Source: an uncultured Bacteroidota bacterium (GTDB taxonomy: Bacteria; Bacteroidota; Bacteroidia; NS11-12g; UBA9320). From it: 64,000 bases of DNA. Within the stretch, counting starts at the first letter, position 1. Each line of letters begins with the position of its first letter. The stretch lies in contig CAKZLB010000040.1 in the NCBI GenBank assembly GCA_937124965.1, positions 1 through 64,000 on the forward strand, read 5' to 3'. Shown here piece after piece: positions 17,931 to 26,911 of the stretch. Made by a program: the position numbers and the translations under genes. The notes under the pieces were generated by a model. That model was not told where the DNA came from and searched no databases. It was given only the letters and a program-made list of their open reading frames with translations.

Positions 17931-18022
17931 TTCTTTTATTCTTTTAATAATGAGGCAAAGGTCAAATGTTTCTCAACCAATTACATTAATGTACATTAAG
18001 AATTTCTAGAAATGGATATGTG

Positions 18023-18487
18023 CTATTTACGTGCTCTACTTCCTTTGGCTGCAGAAAGCGCTTCGGGCGTGATGCCTAGATAAGAGGCAATTAACTTTTG
18101 TGGAACGCGTTGCACGATATCGGGATATGTAGAAATAAAATGTTCGTAACGCTCTATGGCCGTTGCACTCATTAACATGATTATTCGTTTCTGTAGTACA
18201 CCTATTCGCTTGATCAGTTTTTCTGTGTCTGTGACAATTATTTCATCCTTATCCCGTTGAATAACAACAGAATCTTCAAGAACATCAATGAAAAGATCAG
18301 CTGGCACATCTGAGGAAACATTGTCAGTAATGATCCAACCTTCCGGAGCGAACATATAGATATGTTCCTTGCCTTTTGAGTCTATAGAGTAGCTGCGCAA
18401 CAATCCAGATTCGACTTGATAAACCTTACTGTTCAAGTCACCATTCCTCTGTAAAATTTGTCCTTTCTTTACCTTAATTATCTTCAA
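18023..18487 (-). CDS. Short Crp/Fnr-like regulator with TTG start
   Basis: The 154-aa protein has the Crp-type beta-roll (KVKKGQILQRNGDLNSKVYQ, then VESGLLRSYSIDSKGKEHIY) and a compact C-terminal HTH (PQKLIASYLGITPEALSAAK). An in-frame TAA lies five codons upstream of the first usable codon and no ATG is available, so TTG at 18487 is the likely start. It lacks the ~35 N-terminal residues seen in the Crp/Fnr protein at 9997-10575, though some relatives start at a similar place. It precedes the DoxX gene on the same strand. Confidence 0.75.
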   Translation of the reverse strand: MKIIKVKKGQILQRNGDLNSKVYQVESGLLRSYSIDSKGKEHIYMFAPEGWIITDNVSSDVPADLFIDVLEDSVVIQRDKDEIIVTDTEKLIKRIGVLQKRIIMLMSATAIERYEHFISTYPDIVQRVPQKLIASYLGITPEALSAAKGSRARK

Positions 18488-18935
18488 GATCTCGTTTTCG
18501 TATTAATGGTTTGCAACGTTATGGCTAAACTACGTTTTATTTTCAAACGTTGTGACTTTTGATAAAGATTAGCTTGTACTTTCTTGATTTAACCTCCAAT
18601 AATACAGCTAAATTTTCGGTGTATGAATTGATTTCGGAACACCTTAGAGGTTGTCACAAAGTGCAGTTTCACATCAGGTAATTCGCATTAAAACAAATGT
18701 ATGTTGATTAGTTCAATACCAATGGTGTTTTTACTCCACGCAGTTTTGTATAACTTGCAAGTATAAACGAGTTCGCTGTTCTGCCAATGTCTAAGGTAAC
18801 GTGCCTTAGAAGTATTGTTCACAGTGAGTTATCGGAAGTTTTAGTTTAGATAGTTTAATGTTGTTGCCAAGTAAAAGATAACTCATTATAAATTCACTGG
18901 AAGTGTGTAGGAGCCATAATAAAGTAATGTAGAAA
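18488..18935. other. Intergenic region with no supportable gene
   Basis: This 448-bp gap lies between a divergent pair, the short Crp/Fnr gene and the TolB-N/TPR/AraC gene. Reading frames here are short and show no family motif. It should contain both promoters. I saw no strong hairpin or clear -7 element in it. Confidence 0.5.
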
Positions 18936-20750
18936 ATGAGCAGCCATCTGCCTATACCATCATCCAACAAATCTATTGTGGTTCTCCCTTTTGTTAATAT
19001 GAGTGCCGACCCTGAAAACGAATATTTCAGTGATGGTATTACGGAAGAAATAATTAACGCACTCACCACTGTGAAAGGCTTGAAAGTAATTGCTCGCACT
19101 TCCTCGTTTGCATTTAAGAATAAAAATATTGATGTACGAACCATCGGTGATCAGTTAGGGGTGACTACTGTGTTGGAGGGCAGCGTTCGGAAAGTTGAGA
19201 ACAAAGTTCGTATTACTGTGCAGTTAGTTAGCACTATCGATGGCACTCATTATTGGTCCAGGAATTTCGATCGCGATTTCAAAGACATATTTGCACTTCA
19301 AGATGAAGTAAGTATGCTGATTGCTGACCAAATCCGTGAAAACTTTGGACATCTTGAAATTCCGTTATTCCCTGAAGAGAACCCAACTGAAAATATTGAA
19401 GCTTATGATTTATTCTTGAAAGGGAGTTATCATCTTAAAAGGAAAGACTTTGGCGACGTTAAAAAAGCAATGAATTTCTTCAAAGAAGCAATCTCAGTTG
19501 ACCCAAATTATGCAGAAGCCTATTCGTTTTTAGGAGAGTCATACATAAGCGCTGCAGCGGTTGGATTACTTACCACCCAAGAAGCACATGATTTAGCAAG
19601 AAACACTGCAGCAAAATCAATTGTTTTAAATGAGAAAAATGCACAGGGATATAAAGTACTTGCCTATATCAAACTTTTCTATGATTGGGATTGGGAACCG
19701 GCATTGACAGCATACAACAATGCACTTAAATACGGCCTTTCAGAACAAAATGAATTCATTTCCTATTATTATATTTTTATCGAAGAGGATTTCGAAAAAG
19801 CAATTAAAATAGCCAATAGAGTGACCGAAACGGATCCCCTGCATGTTTATACTCATTGGCAATTGGGTTTGACGTATTATTTTGCTCGCAGGTTTGAAGA
19901 ATCAATTACGGCATTTAATAAAGCATTAGAAATCGACTCGAATTATACGGAGGCACTTCGTTTTAGAGGATTGTGCAAGGGGTATTTAGGGAAATACAAT
20001 GAAGCCTTAGTTGATATTAATAAAGCCCTCGAAGTCACAAGTGGTCAAGGACCTGCTAACTTAGATTTATTAGTTGTAAAAATTCTCATGGGAAAAAAAG
20101 AAGAGGTGTCAGTTGTTATAAAAAAATCACAATACATGGACTCCTCTGACCCAGCGATTTTATATTCTCTCTTAAATATGCCAGATGAAGCCGTTTATTG
20201 GCTTAACAAAGGCTATGAAGAACGTTCGGTGAATTTGGTGACATTAAAGAATTATTGGGTGTGGGATAACCTTCGTAGCCATAGTCGTTTTCAGGAAATT
20301 TATAACGAAATGAATTTCCCCCCTTCCATAAAACACAAAAATATTCTTGAACCTGTAAACTTAACCCAGACAAATTCTATTACTAATCCTTTGTTAGATA
20401 AAAGTGAGATTGAACACTTTTTAGAACAATTAGATGGATTAATGAGTGAAGAATCAATGTATACAGACTCATCACTTTCATTAAGACAATTAGCAGAAAA
20501 ACTGGACTTGCATCCTAATAAACTATCATGGCTCCTCAATGAGCATATTGGTAAGAATTTCAATGAATACATTAATGCCTTCAGATTGACAACTTTCAAA
20601 GAAAAAGCATTAGACTCAAATAATGATCACCTAACACTATTAGGTCTAGCTTTTGAAAGTGGCTTTTCTTCAAAAACTGTGTTCAACGATTATTTTAAAA
20701 AATCAGAAGGAATAACCCCAAGAGTATGGGTGAAATCTTTTAAAAAATAA
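18936..20750 (+). CDS. TolB-N-like / TPR / AraC-type HTH regulator (paralog 2)
   Basis: A 604-aa protein with the same three-part design as 6763-8679. The TolB-N-like domain spans ~10-140 (KSIVVLPFVNMSADPENEYF). TPRs span ~150-450 (AMNFFKEAISVDPNYAEAYS, then SITAFNKALEIDSNYTEALR). The AraC HTH spans ~495-604 (LRQLAEKLDLHPNKLSWLLN, then ESGFSSKTVFNDYFKK). It starts directly with the TolB-N domain. An MFS transporter gene follows after 3 bp, so it probably regulates an export or uptake function encoded beside it. No membrane segment is evident. Confidence 0.87.
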   Translation: MSSHLPIPSSNKSIVVLPFVNMSADPENEYFSDGITEEIINALTTVKGLKVIARTSSFAFKNKNIDVRTIGDQLGVTTVLEGSVRKVENKVRITVQLVSTIDGTHYWSRNFDRDFKDIFALQDEVSMLIADQIRENFGHLEIPLFPEENPTENIEAYDLFLKGSYHLKRKDFGDVKKAMNFFKEAISVDPNYAEAYSFLGESYISAAAVGLLTTQEAHDLARNTAAKSIVLNEKNAQGYKVLAYIKLFYDWDWEPALTAYNNALKYGLSEQNEFISYYYIFIEEDFEKAIKIANRVTETDPLHVYTHWQLGLTYYFARRFEESITAFNKALEIDSNYTEALRFRGLCKGYLGKYNEALVDINKALEVTSGQGPANLDLLVVKILMGKKEEVSVVIKKSQYMDSSDPAILYSLLNMPDEAVYWLNKGYEERSVNLVTLKNYWVWDNLRSHSRFQEIYNEMNFPPSIKHKNILEPVNLTQTNSITNPLLDKSEIEHFLEQLDGLMSEESMYTDSSLSLRQLAEKLDLHPNKLSWLLNEHIGKNFNEYINAFRLTTFKEKALDSNNDHLTLLGLAFESGFSSKTVFNDYFKKSEGITPRVWVKSFKK

Positions 20751-20753
20751 ACT

Positions 20754-21989
20754 ATGAGTACGTTAACGAACACTAAGTTTACACTCTATCAATATCTTTT
20801 AGTGGGCATTCTTACATTGGTCTTATTCACTATTGTATTGGACTTTATGGTTGTGTCTGCGTTGTCGGCAGTTCTTCTTCCTAAACTAGAAATAACAACC
20901 AAACAGTTTGGTTTACTGGTGTCTGCATACCTTATTAGTGCCGGTATTTCGGCTTTTTTGTTTTCAGGTTATACGGACAAATTTGACAGGAAAAAATTAC
21001 TGTTATTTTTTTATTCTGGCTTTTTATTGGGTGTTGTAATTTGTGCTAATGCATCTTCATATCAATTATTGATTGTTGCCAGAATTATTACAGGCACATT
21101 TGGAGGTCTTGTTGGTTCGATTTGTTTTGCCATCGTTGCTGATTTATTTGATCCGAACCAAAGAGGAAGAGCGATGGGGATTATACAAATGGCTTCAGCA
21201 GGAAGTCAAATTTTGGGATTACCATTTGCGCTTTATCTGGCTACAGAATTTGATTGGCATTTAGCTTTTTGGTTGATTGCAGCTATCGGAATGATCGCAG
21301 TTTTTCTTGTTTTTCTGAAAATAAACCCAGTGAATTTGCATCTACAAGTAAGTAGAATGGGCAACCCATTACGCCATTCAGTAAAAATAATCAGCAATCG
21401 AAAATATTTAATAGTGTTTCTTAATAACACACTTTTGGTTACTGGAGATATAATCTTGATGACCTTTAGCTCTGCATTTTGCACCAACAACCTCGAAGTA
21501 AGTCTTGAAAACCTCCCCTTACTTTATGTAATAGCAGGGATAGCTACTTTTGTTTTCGCTCCGATTATTGGTCGTTTGACAGATAGGTATGGCAAACTAA
21601 ATGTTTTTGTAGCGGGTACAGTTATCTCTATGTTGGTGGTAGCAGTATTTACGAACTTAGGAGTAAGTCCTCTTTGGACAATTATCATTATTCATACTTT
21701 CATCTTTCTTGGTATAAACGCTAGAAGTATTTCATCTTCTGCAATAGGAACCGTCATTCCTGAGATAGAAGACCGAGGTGCATTTATGGCAGTTGACGCT
21801 TCTATACAACAAGCGGTTGGTGGTTTGGCCGCGGTTGCTGCTGGATTGATTGTATTTCAATCTGAAGATGGGATGATCCATAATTTCCCAAGATTGGGCT
21901 GGATAGTAATATCCATTATGATTTGTACAATCGGGGTCATGTACGCAATTGATCGAATTGTAAAAAGAAGGAATATCTCCTCAGAATAG
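20754..21989 (+). CDS. MFS transporter (drug/proton antiporter-like)
   Basis: A 411-aa protein with 12 predicted helices in two halves. The cytosolic loops carry MFS signatures: SGYTDKFDRKKLLLF between helices 2 and 3, and GRLTDRYGKLNVF between helices 8 and 9. A QRGRAMGIIQMASAGSQILG stretch in helices 4-5 resembles the DHA1 efflux branch. The substrate is not readable from sequence. It begins 3 bp after the TPR/AraC regulator gene, so expression is likely linked to that regulator. Confidence 0.88.
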   Translation: MSTLTNTKFTLYQYLLVGILTLVLFTIVLDFMVVSALSAVLLPKLEITTKQFGLLVSAYLISAGISAFLFSGYTDKFDRKKLLLFFYSGFLLGVVICANASSYQLLIVARIITGTFGGLVGSICFAIVADLFDPNQRGRAMGIIQMASAGSQILGLPFALYLATEFDWHLAFWLIAAIGMIAVFLVFLKINPVNLHLQVSRMGNPLRHSVKIISNRKYLIVFLNNTLLVTGDIILMTFSSAFCTNNLEVSLENLPLLYVIAGIATFVFAPIIGRLTDRYGKLNVFVAGTVISMLVVAVFTNLGVSPLWTIIIIHTFIFLGINARSISSSAIGTVIPEIEDRGAFMAVDASIQQAVGGLAAVAAGLIVFQSEDGMIHNFPRLGWIVISIMICTIGVMYAIDRIVKRRNISSE

Positions 21990-22220
21990 GGTTTAAATGT
22001 CTTAATTTCTGCTGTGTAACGAAGTCTCTGCACATCTATACTTATAATCAATAAGTACGGAACCTCACTATTAAGTCCGAAATATCATTTCAGGACGATT
22101 GGCCTATTTCCTCACTTCATCTTTGCCCTGTCAAATCGATAAAGCAGGGCCTTTACTAAAAAACAAAAACCAAAGGTGCTTTACTGAAAAGAAAAACTTA
22201 AAAAATTAAAATGTAGTATT

Positions 22221-22913
22221 ATGAAAACTCTAATTACAATTCTTTTATTTCTTAACGTAATTTGTTCTTTTGCTCAAATTAATCCTCCAGTATCTAAAGA
22301 CACTAACAGTGTTTTTGCTCAAACAAAATCACCAGTTGACGAAAAAGCTGAAGTAGAACACAAATACAGGATAATTATGCCTTATATTGTTCCAGATGAG
22401 CTTGCCTTCGGTTGGGGCAAGCGAACAAGTACTCAAATGGTGGAGTTTCATGTAAAACGCACCGTAGATAACAAGAACATCTTTGGGATAAAGTTTGCCA
22501 CCTGGCGATTATTTCAACCCATGGGAATCACTTGGTGGGATGGTGTTGTTGACAAAATAGAGTCTGGGACTGAATATTACGATGGATTTTTAAGGGAAAC
22601 AGGAATAGGTTTCTCCTACCAACGTATGCTTTGGAAAGGGCTATTTGCATCTGCAGAAATATTGCCACAGTTTCAAACCTACACGGATTTAGACGGTAAT
22701 AAAATCAAAAATGGATTTAAAGTTTACAACTCACTTCATTTGGGATACCATGCTGCATTTGGGAAGAAGAAACGATTTTTCGTTGAACCTCAAGTTCATT
22801 GCAACCAGTGGATGTTTGACAATAATTCTCCTGAAGGGTTTAAGGAGTTTGACGATAAATATGGAAACGTCTTTCTTTTTGAGCCAAATCTTTACTTAGG
22901 TTGGAAGTTCTAA
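22221..22913 (+). CDS. Predicted exported outer-membrane beta-barrel protein
   Basis: A 230-aa protein with a signal peptide (MKTLITILLFLNVICSFAQ). The mature part is aromatic-rich with amphipathic strands and ends in FEPNLYLGWKF. A terminal Phe after alternating residues is the usual barrel signal for BAM-dependent insertion. Tryptophan-rich segments (FATWRLFQPMGITWWDG) stand out. No family recognised. It is separated from the MFS gene by 231 bp and closed by a strong terminator, so it is probably a single transcription unit. Confidence 0.65.
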   Translation: MKTLITILLFLNVICSFAQINPPVSKDTNSVFAQTKSPVDEKAEVEHKYRIIMPYIVPDELAFGWGKRTSTQMVEFHVKRTVDNKNIFGIKFATWRLFQPMGITWWDGVVDKIESGTEYYDGFLRETGIGFSYQRMLWKGLFASAEILPQFQTYTDLDGNKIKNGFKVYNSLHLGYHAAFGKKKRFFVEPQVHCNQWMFDNNSPEGFKEFDDKYGNVFLFEPNLYLGWKF

Positions 22914-22922
22914 ACAAAGGTC

Positions 22923-22956
22923 TGACAAGTCAAGGATTGTAATTCTTGACTTGTCA
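22923..22956 (+). terminator. Strong hairpin terminator
   Basis: TGACAAGTCAAG (22923-22934) pairs perfectly with CTTGACTTGTCA (22945-22956) around a 10-nt loop. It lies ten bases after the barrel-protein stop codon. The U-tract is weak (CACACTTT), so it may act as an mRNA 3'-end stabiliser as well. Confidence 0.75.
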
Positions 22957-23317
22957 CACTTTAAGTCGCACACAACTCATGGCATCTAAACCAAAACGTT
23001 ACTATTTAAACCAAAAATAGGATTTTAATTACCCTAAATCTTTAAAGAAATAATTCAACGAACTAAACCCATGAAACTTTAGTTTCCGTTAGCAAGAACG
23101 AGAAAGCACTTTAAATAATTAAAAACACTCTATTATCTGGAAGCTTAATCGAGGTTACTTGAATCAAACGACAAAATGTCTTTAACTAATTGACACAATG
23201 ATGTTGGCTTATGTATTCAAAATGAGGGTCGAAGCTTAGTTGACGTTACAATGAGTTTATATATAATACTCAACGCAAAACTCTAAAATTAAAAACACAG
23301 TTAATGTGGTGTTAGCA
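22957..23317. other. Intergenic region between convergent genes, nothing recognised
   Basis: About 360 bp lie between convergent genes. No reading frame with family motifs and no further strong hairpin was found. It is very AT-rich and may be a decayed gene, but nothing in it proves this. Confidence 0.4.
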
Positions 23318-23923
23318 TTAGTCCAAACGACCTCTTAACAACCCTATCATTTTTCCGACACCTATACCAACGTAGGTAGTGTGTTTGTTTATTTGAATCA
23401 TTGGTGAAATGGTTATTCCATAAACACGTGTAAACGGAAATTCTATTTTTGGATTTAGAATAAGGCTAATCGTGTTGCGTTCGCGATAGTTCCATGAATA
23501 ATTTTCGTTCTCAAATCCCGAATCTAATTTTTTCCAATTTGCAGGTTCTGTTACAATTGTGTATCCTAATCCCACTGTTGCATTCAGCCGGATTGTTCCA
23601 TTCTGATTCAGATTGTAAACCTTTCCAACTCCAATTTGATAATTTTCTAAAAAGTCATATGGGTCAATTAGTCCAAGTAACGCAAGTCCAGATAAACCTG
23701 TGGAATAGTCATCTGGCTGTGATTTTGTTTTGCGAATATTCGCTGAATAACCCATTTTAACTGAGTATTTTTCTTTGAACACATAATTTAAGTTAAGGTC
23801 AAGGCCAATGTAATTTCCTACATTAAACTCACCAGTTGAATAAATTGCATGATTCTCATCGAATTGAGCATGCACGACGTTGATACTTATTGAAAGCAGT
23901 AAAAGAGATAATATTCGTTTCAT
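23318..23923 (-). CDS. Predicted exported outer-membrane beta-barrel protein
   Basis: I start at 23923 (MKRILSLLLLSISINVVHAQ), giving 201 aa with a normal signal peptide. The ten residues upstream in the longer frame precede the signal and are unlikely. The mature part has repeated amphipathic strands (YIGLDLNLNYVFKEKYSVKM, then TIRLNATVGLGYTIV, then ISLILNPKIEFPF), consistent with an 8-10-strand barrel. It ends in RGRLD rather than an aromatic residue. No family recognised; function unknown. Confidence 0.62.
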   Translation of the reverse strand: MKRILSLLLLSISINVVHAQFDENHAIYSTGEFNVGNYIGLDLNLNYVFKEKYSVKMGYSANIRKTKSQPDDYSTGLSGLALLGLIDPYDFLENYQIGVGKVYNLNQNGTIRLNATVGLGYTIVTEPANWKKLDSGFENENYSWNYRERNTISLILNPKIEFPFTRVYGITISPMIQINKHTTYVGIGVGKMIGLLRGRLD

Positions 23924-24007
23924 AGATGAACCAAAATGGCCACATACTTCCATGGCATTTTGATGAAATTGGTTTAAACTTCCACAAATATAATCAGTTA
24001 TTGTATT

Positions 24008-25096
24008 CTAAGGACTGACCAAATTTATACTAAAGTTGAAAAAGAGTGGGTTGGTTAAACTGTTTTCCATCACGTACGGCTGATCGCCAAAAAATCCTCT
24101 GAAGAATTCTTGCCCACCTTCTAAACGGTCTACATTAAAGCTGTAATTCGTGCGATACCCGAGCTTCGCCGACATCCAAATAAACCCTATTAACTGACGC
24201 TCGTATTTAAATCTAAAGCGCAATTCACTTTTTCGAATTTCTAAGTCGTTGTAAGGCTCAGAAAGCTCACTATCATTACCTATACGAAAGCTTGTTCCTT
24301 CTAAGTCAAAACCTACAAATAGCATACTTCTTGGGCTAAAATTATAACGCACATCACCTCTCGCGGGAAGTAACGATTCTATTCCCCACTTTCGGTTTGA
24401 ACTAGTCCAATTGTACATAAAGATTGGCAGGTAGTTTAATTCACCTGCTCTATATGTTTGTGAAACTCCTACTGCCCATTGTTTCGAGTCGGTCGGTTTC
24501 TTACCCCATAATAAGGCCACCGAATAGCGATTATAATTTAATGGTTGAAAATCTCCCAACGCATAGTCTCCATTCATTCCAGAAGCAACTCTACCAAGTA
24601 AAAATGTCGTTTCATTGAGTGGTTTGTATGCAGTCACCGAAAGATCAATGGTATTTAATCCATTTTCGCTTAAGGTTTTGTGAAGTGGGTGCGTAAGGTT
24701 ATCGGGACTTTGGTAATCATATTGAGAATTCCAAAAATCTAAACCTGCTTGAATTATAATATTATTCTTAGAAATGATGGGTATGTTAGCACCTAAGCGA
24801 AAACCATGTGTTGCGTTAAGCTGTTGATTAGAGCGTTCGAACATACCAAATGCACCAGCATCGATGTCATAACCTCCTTGAAAATCATACCCAACAGAGA
24901 TTAACTTATCAGGACTTTTACCATTTACTTTAACAGAAGCAAAGCGTTTAGCACTTTCATCTGCAAATTCTAAATTATCGTAAAGGCTATAATCCTCTTC
25001 CTCTTCAACTTGTGTTGAATCCGTTTGAGCAATGATTGTTGATAGTGGGAGGGAGAGGACAAACGCAAAAAGACAGGAAACCTTCAGGTACTTCAT
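24008..25096 (-). CDS. DUF6268-like outer-membrane beta-barrel protein
   Basis: The 362-aa protein has a signal peptide (KYLKVSCLFAFVLSLPLST) and then an acidic stretch (VEEEEDYSLYDNLEF). The rest is a long run of beta strands. The segments ANIPIISKNNIIIQAGLDFW and ESLLPARGDVRYNFSPRSML resemble DUF6268 outer-membrane proteins. The role of that family is unknown. It is 6 bp downstream of the DUF2147 gene, and the three genes 26099-24008 (lipoprotein, DUF2147, barrel) form a tight minus-strand operon. Confidence 0.7.
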   Translation of the reverse strand: MKYLKVSCLFAFVLSLPLSTIIAQTDSTQVEEEEDYSLYDNLEFADESAKRFASVKVNGKSPDKLISVGYDFQGGYDIDAGAFGMFERSNQQLNATHGFRLGANIPIISKNNIIIQAGLDFWNSQYDYQSPDNLTHPLHKTLSENGLNTIDLSVTAYKPLNETTFLLGRVASGMNGDYALGDFQPLNYNRYSVALLWGKKPTDSKQWAVGVSQTYRAGELNYLPIFMYNWTSSNRKWGIESLLPARGDVRYNFSPRSMLFVGFDLEGTSFRIGNDSELSEPYNDLEIRKSELRFRFKYERQLIGFIWMSAKLGYRTNYSFNVDRLEGGQEFFRGFFGDQPYVMENSLTNPLFFNFSINLVSP

Positions 25097-25102
25097 AGTT
25101 TC

Positions 25103-25570
25103 TTATTTCTTTTTAGAAGGAAGTTTTAACCTCTTCCAAACATCCGTTCTACCTAATGCAGAAATACCAATGTATCCACGAATATCTAATGTGTTTTCAT
25201 CCGACATTTTTATCGTACAACTGTATGTGCTTCCGTTCTCTGGATCATATATAGTTCCTTCCGACCATTCATCGTCACCAGAATACGTAAAGTCTTTTAA
25301 AATTCGATAACCTTTCAAAGGAGTGTTTCTGAGATTTTCGTCTGGGTTGTTTTTATCAACTTTCGGAGAACCAGTCTTTGGGTCGATAGGTTCTTTCAAC
25401 CAAACTATCTTACCGTAATACTTGTCACCTATTTTATCAATTTTCACCTTTACTTTTCCATTGGAAGGCTCCCAAATACCAGTTAATCGGTCACCGTCCG
25501 CATCGTTTTTAACCGTTGTAAAAGCAAAAAGCATTGCACTAAGTGCAGCAATAAGTATCGTTTTTTTCAT
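25103..25570 (-). CDS. DUF2147 domain secreted protein
   Basis: The 155-aa product has a signal peptide (KKTILIAALSAMLFAFTTV). The DUF2147 domain follows: GIWEPSNGKVKVKIDKIGD, then YYGKIVWLKEP, then GTIYDPENGSTYSCTIKMSD, with DIRGYIGISALGRTDVWKR at the end. The family is small, exported and lipocalin-like in shape, with no settled function. It is the middle gene of a three-gene operon with 2-bp and 6-bp spacing. Confidence 0.88.
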   Translation of the reverse strand: MKKTILIAALSAMLFAFTTVKNDADGDRLTGIWEPSNGKVKVKIDKIGDKYYGKIVWLKEPIDPKTGSPKVDKNNPDENLRNTPLKGYRILKDFTYSGDDEWSEGTIYDPENGSTYSCTIKMSDENTLDIRGYIGISALGRTDVWKRLKLPSKKK

Positions 25571-25571
25571 T

Positions 25572-26099
25572 TTAATTATTTTTAACTGTAATATCCATAA
25601 TCACTTGAGCGCCAATTTCTTCGATAAACGAATCTTCAATGAAATCCAGATCCAAAACTAGACTAAGTTTTTCTCCTTTGAAGTAATCAGCAATATCAAC
25701 TTCATCACTCAAGTCAAACACCAATTCTTGCGTTTTTGTTTCTATCGGATTTTTGATCGCAATCGTTTGCATGTCAACATCAGAACTAACCATTTGTATT
25801 GTAGCACTTGAAAATGAACTAAAGTCCATGTCATTTTCATCGTTTAGGATGACACGAACAGAGCTAATTTTTATTTCATCAATTTGATCCTTGCTTACAT
25901 CTTTTAGTCCGTCTAACGCGGAAAGGTCAACGCTATACTCAGCAATCAGACTGTTTGGGCCAGAAAAAAATGGTCCGGTAGCCGATGCTTCAAATGTAAC
26001 AGTACTTGGTGTTTCAGTTTTCGAACCACATGCTGCGCAGAACAACATAGCACCTATGATTACTAATAAATTGAATTGTCTATTTTTACTTTTATTCAT
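25572..26099 (-). CDS. Exported lipoprotein of unknown function
   Basis: A 175-aa product with a lipoprotein signal; the lipobox is FCAAC near residue 24. The mature part is acidic and beta-rich with no Cys pair or known motif (ISSVRVILNDENDMDFSSFS). I do not recognise the family. It is the first gene of the operon with DUF2147 and the barrel protein, 2 bp ahead of the DUF2147 start. The three products could act together at the cell envelope. Confidence 0.6.
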   Translation of the reverse strand: MNKSKNRQFNLLVIIGAMLFCAACGSKTETPSTVTFEASATGPFFSGPNSLIAEYSVDLSALDGLKDVSKDQIDEIKISSVRVILNDENDMDFSSFSSATIQMVSSDVDMQTIAIKNPIETKTQELVFDLSDEVDIADYFKGEKLSLVLDLDFIEDSFIEEIGAQVIMDITVKNN

Positions 26100-26306
26100 C
26101 TCTTTTTTGTTTGCCGTTGGATAATATTAATCAACATAATAAAAAGTTTAATACTATAAAATTACGATTGTGTTTATTTACGCATGTAATGGTAGCGAAA
26201 ATATGCATAAAGCAAATTAATAAAAACATCTAGGTTCTATAATTATCCATCGCTACACGCAAAGGAGTCTTAGTCATATGCGACGTCAAAATAGTGTTCA
26301 AAATAA

Positions 26307-26693
26307 TTACGTTACATTCAATTTAAGCTCTTTGAAACGAACAAGTAACGTTGGCTCATTGTCCTGAAGTTGTTTAGTATTACTACTAATAATCCTTTCA
26401 AGCCTCTGAAAAAGTTCAGGATTTTGTCGCCAAAAATGTGAATCGCTAGTCAATACAGAACTCAAAAGATCACCCTCATAATAATGACCTTCGGCCAGAA
26501 TGTTTTTGTTTAATACGTCAATAGCTATAGGAATCAAATAAAGTAGACCAATGTTTTGACCAATCATTATTCTAAAATCCTCTATTTCAAAGTTTTGGAT
26601 GGGCTTCTTTCGCAGAGTATGACAAGTTTTTATCAAATAGCTTTCCTCTGTCGTTTCAGGCCAAACATCATTTTCCAACTCTTCTAACGTCAT
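26307..26693 (-). CDS. CdiI-type contact-dependent inhibition immunity protein, orphan
   Basis: The 128-aa protein matches the CdiI_3-type immunity family from memory of its conserved pattern. It opens with TLEELENDVW. Then come SYLIKTCHTLRKKPIQNF, EIEDFRIMIGQNIGLLYLIP and LAEGHYYEGDLLSSVL. Such proteins bind and neutralise the C-terminal toxin domain of a contact-dependent or polymorphic toxin. No CdiA, CdiB, Rhs or other toxin gene is seen within the window, so it is an orphan. It could guard against toxins from neighbouring cells. It is probably cytoplasmic and transcribed alone. Confidence 0.8.
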   Translation of the reverse strand: MTLEELENDVWPETTEESYLIKTCHTLRKKPIQNFEIEDFRIMIGQNIGLLYLIPIAIDVLNKNILAEGHYYEGDLLSSVLTSDSHFWRQNPELFQRLERIISSNTKQLQDNEPTLLVRFKELKLNVT

Positions 26694-26911
26694 ATCATTT
26701 AAAAAGTATCAACGTTTCGATTATACATGTTTTCCGGTGATTATCACTAAATGTATTGACTTAAACACTTTTTAGAATAGAAATCACAGAATCAGAATTT
26801 GGATGATGCGAAAACTGTAATCATTCAAACCATACTATCTATAATATAAACAGAAGTCAAAATCACCTGTAAACCAACATTCAATGCAGGTGTTTTAAAA
26901 AAAAAATGGAC

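Noticed and set aside
18806-19144. Minus-strand frame opposite the start of the TPR/AraC gene
   Set aside because: It lies antisense to the conserved TolB-N-like coding sequence and has no motif of its own.
20300-20599. Minus-strand frame opposite the AraC HTH
   Set aside because: Antisense to a conserved DNA-binding domain; no independent support.
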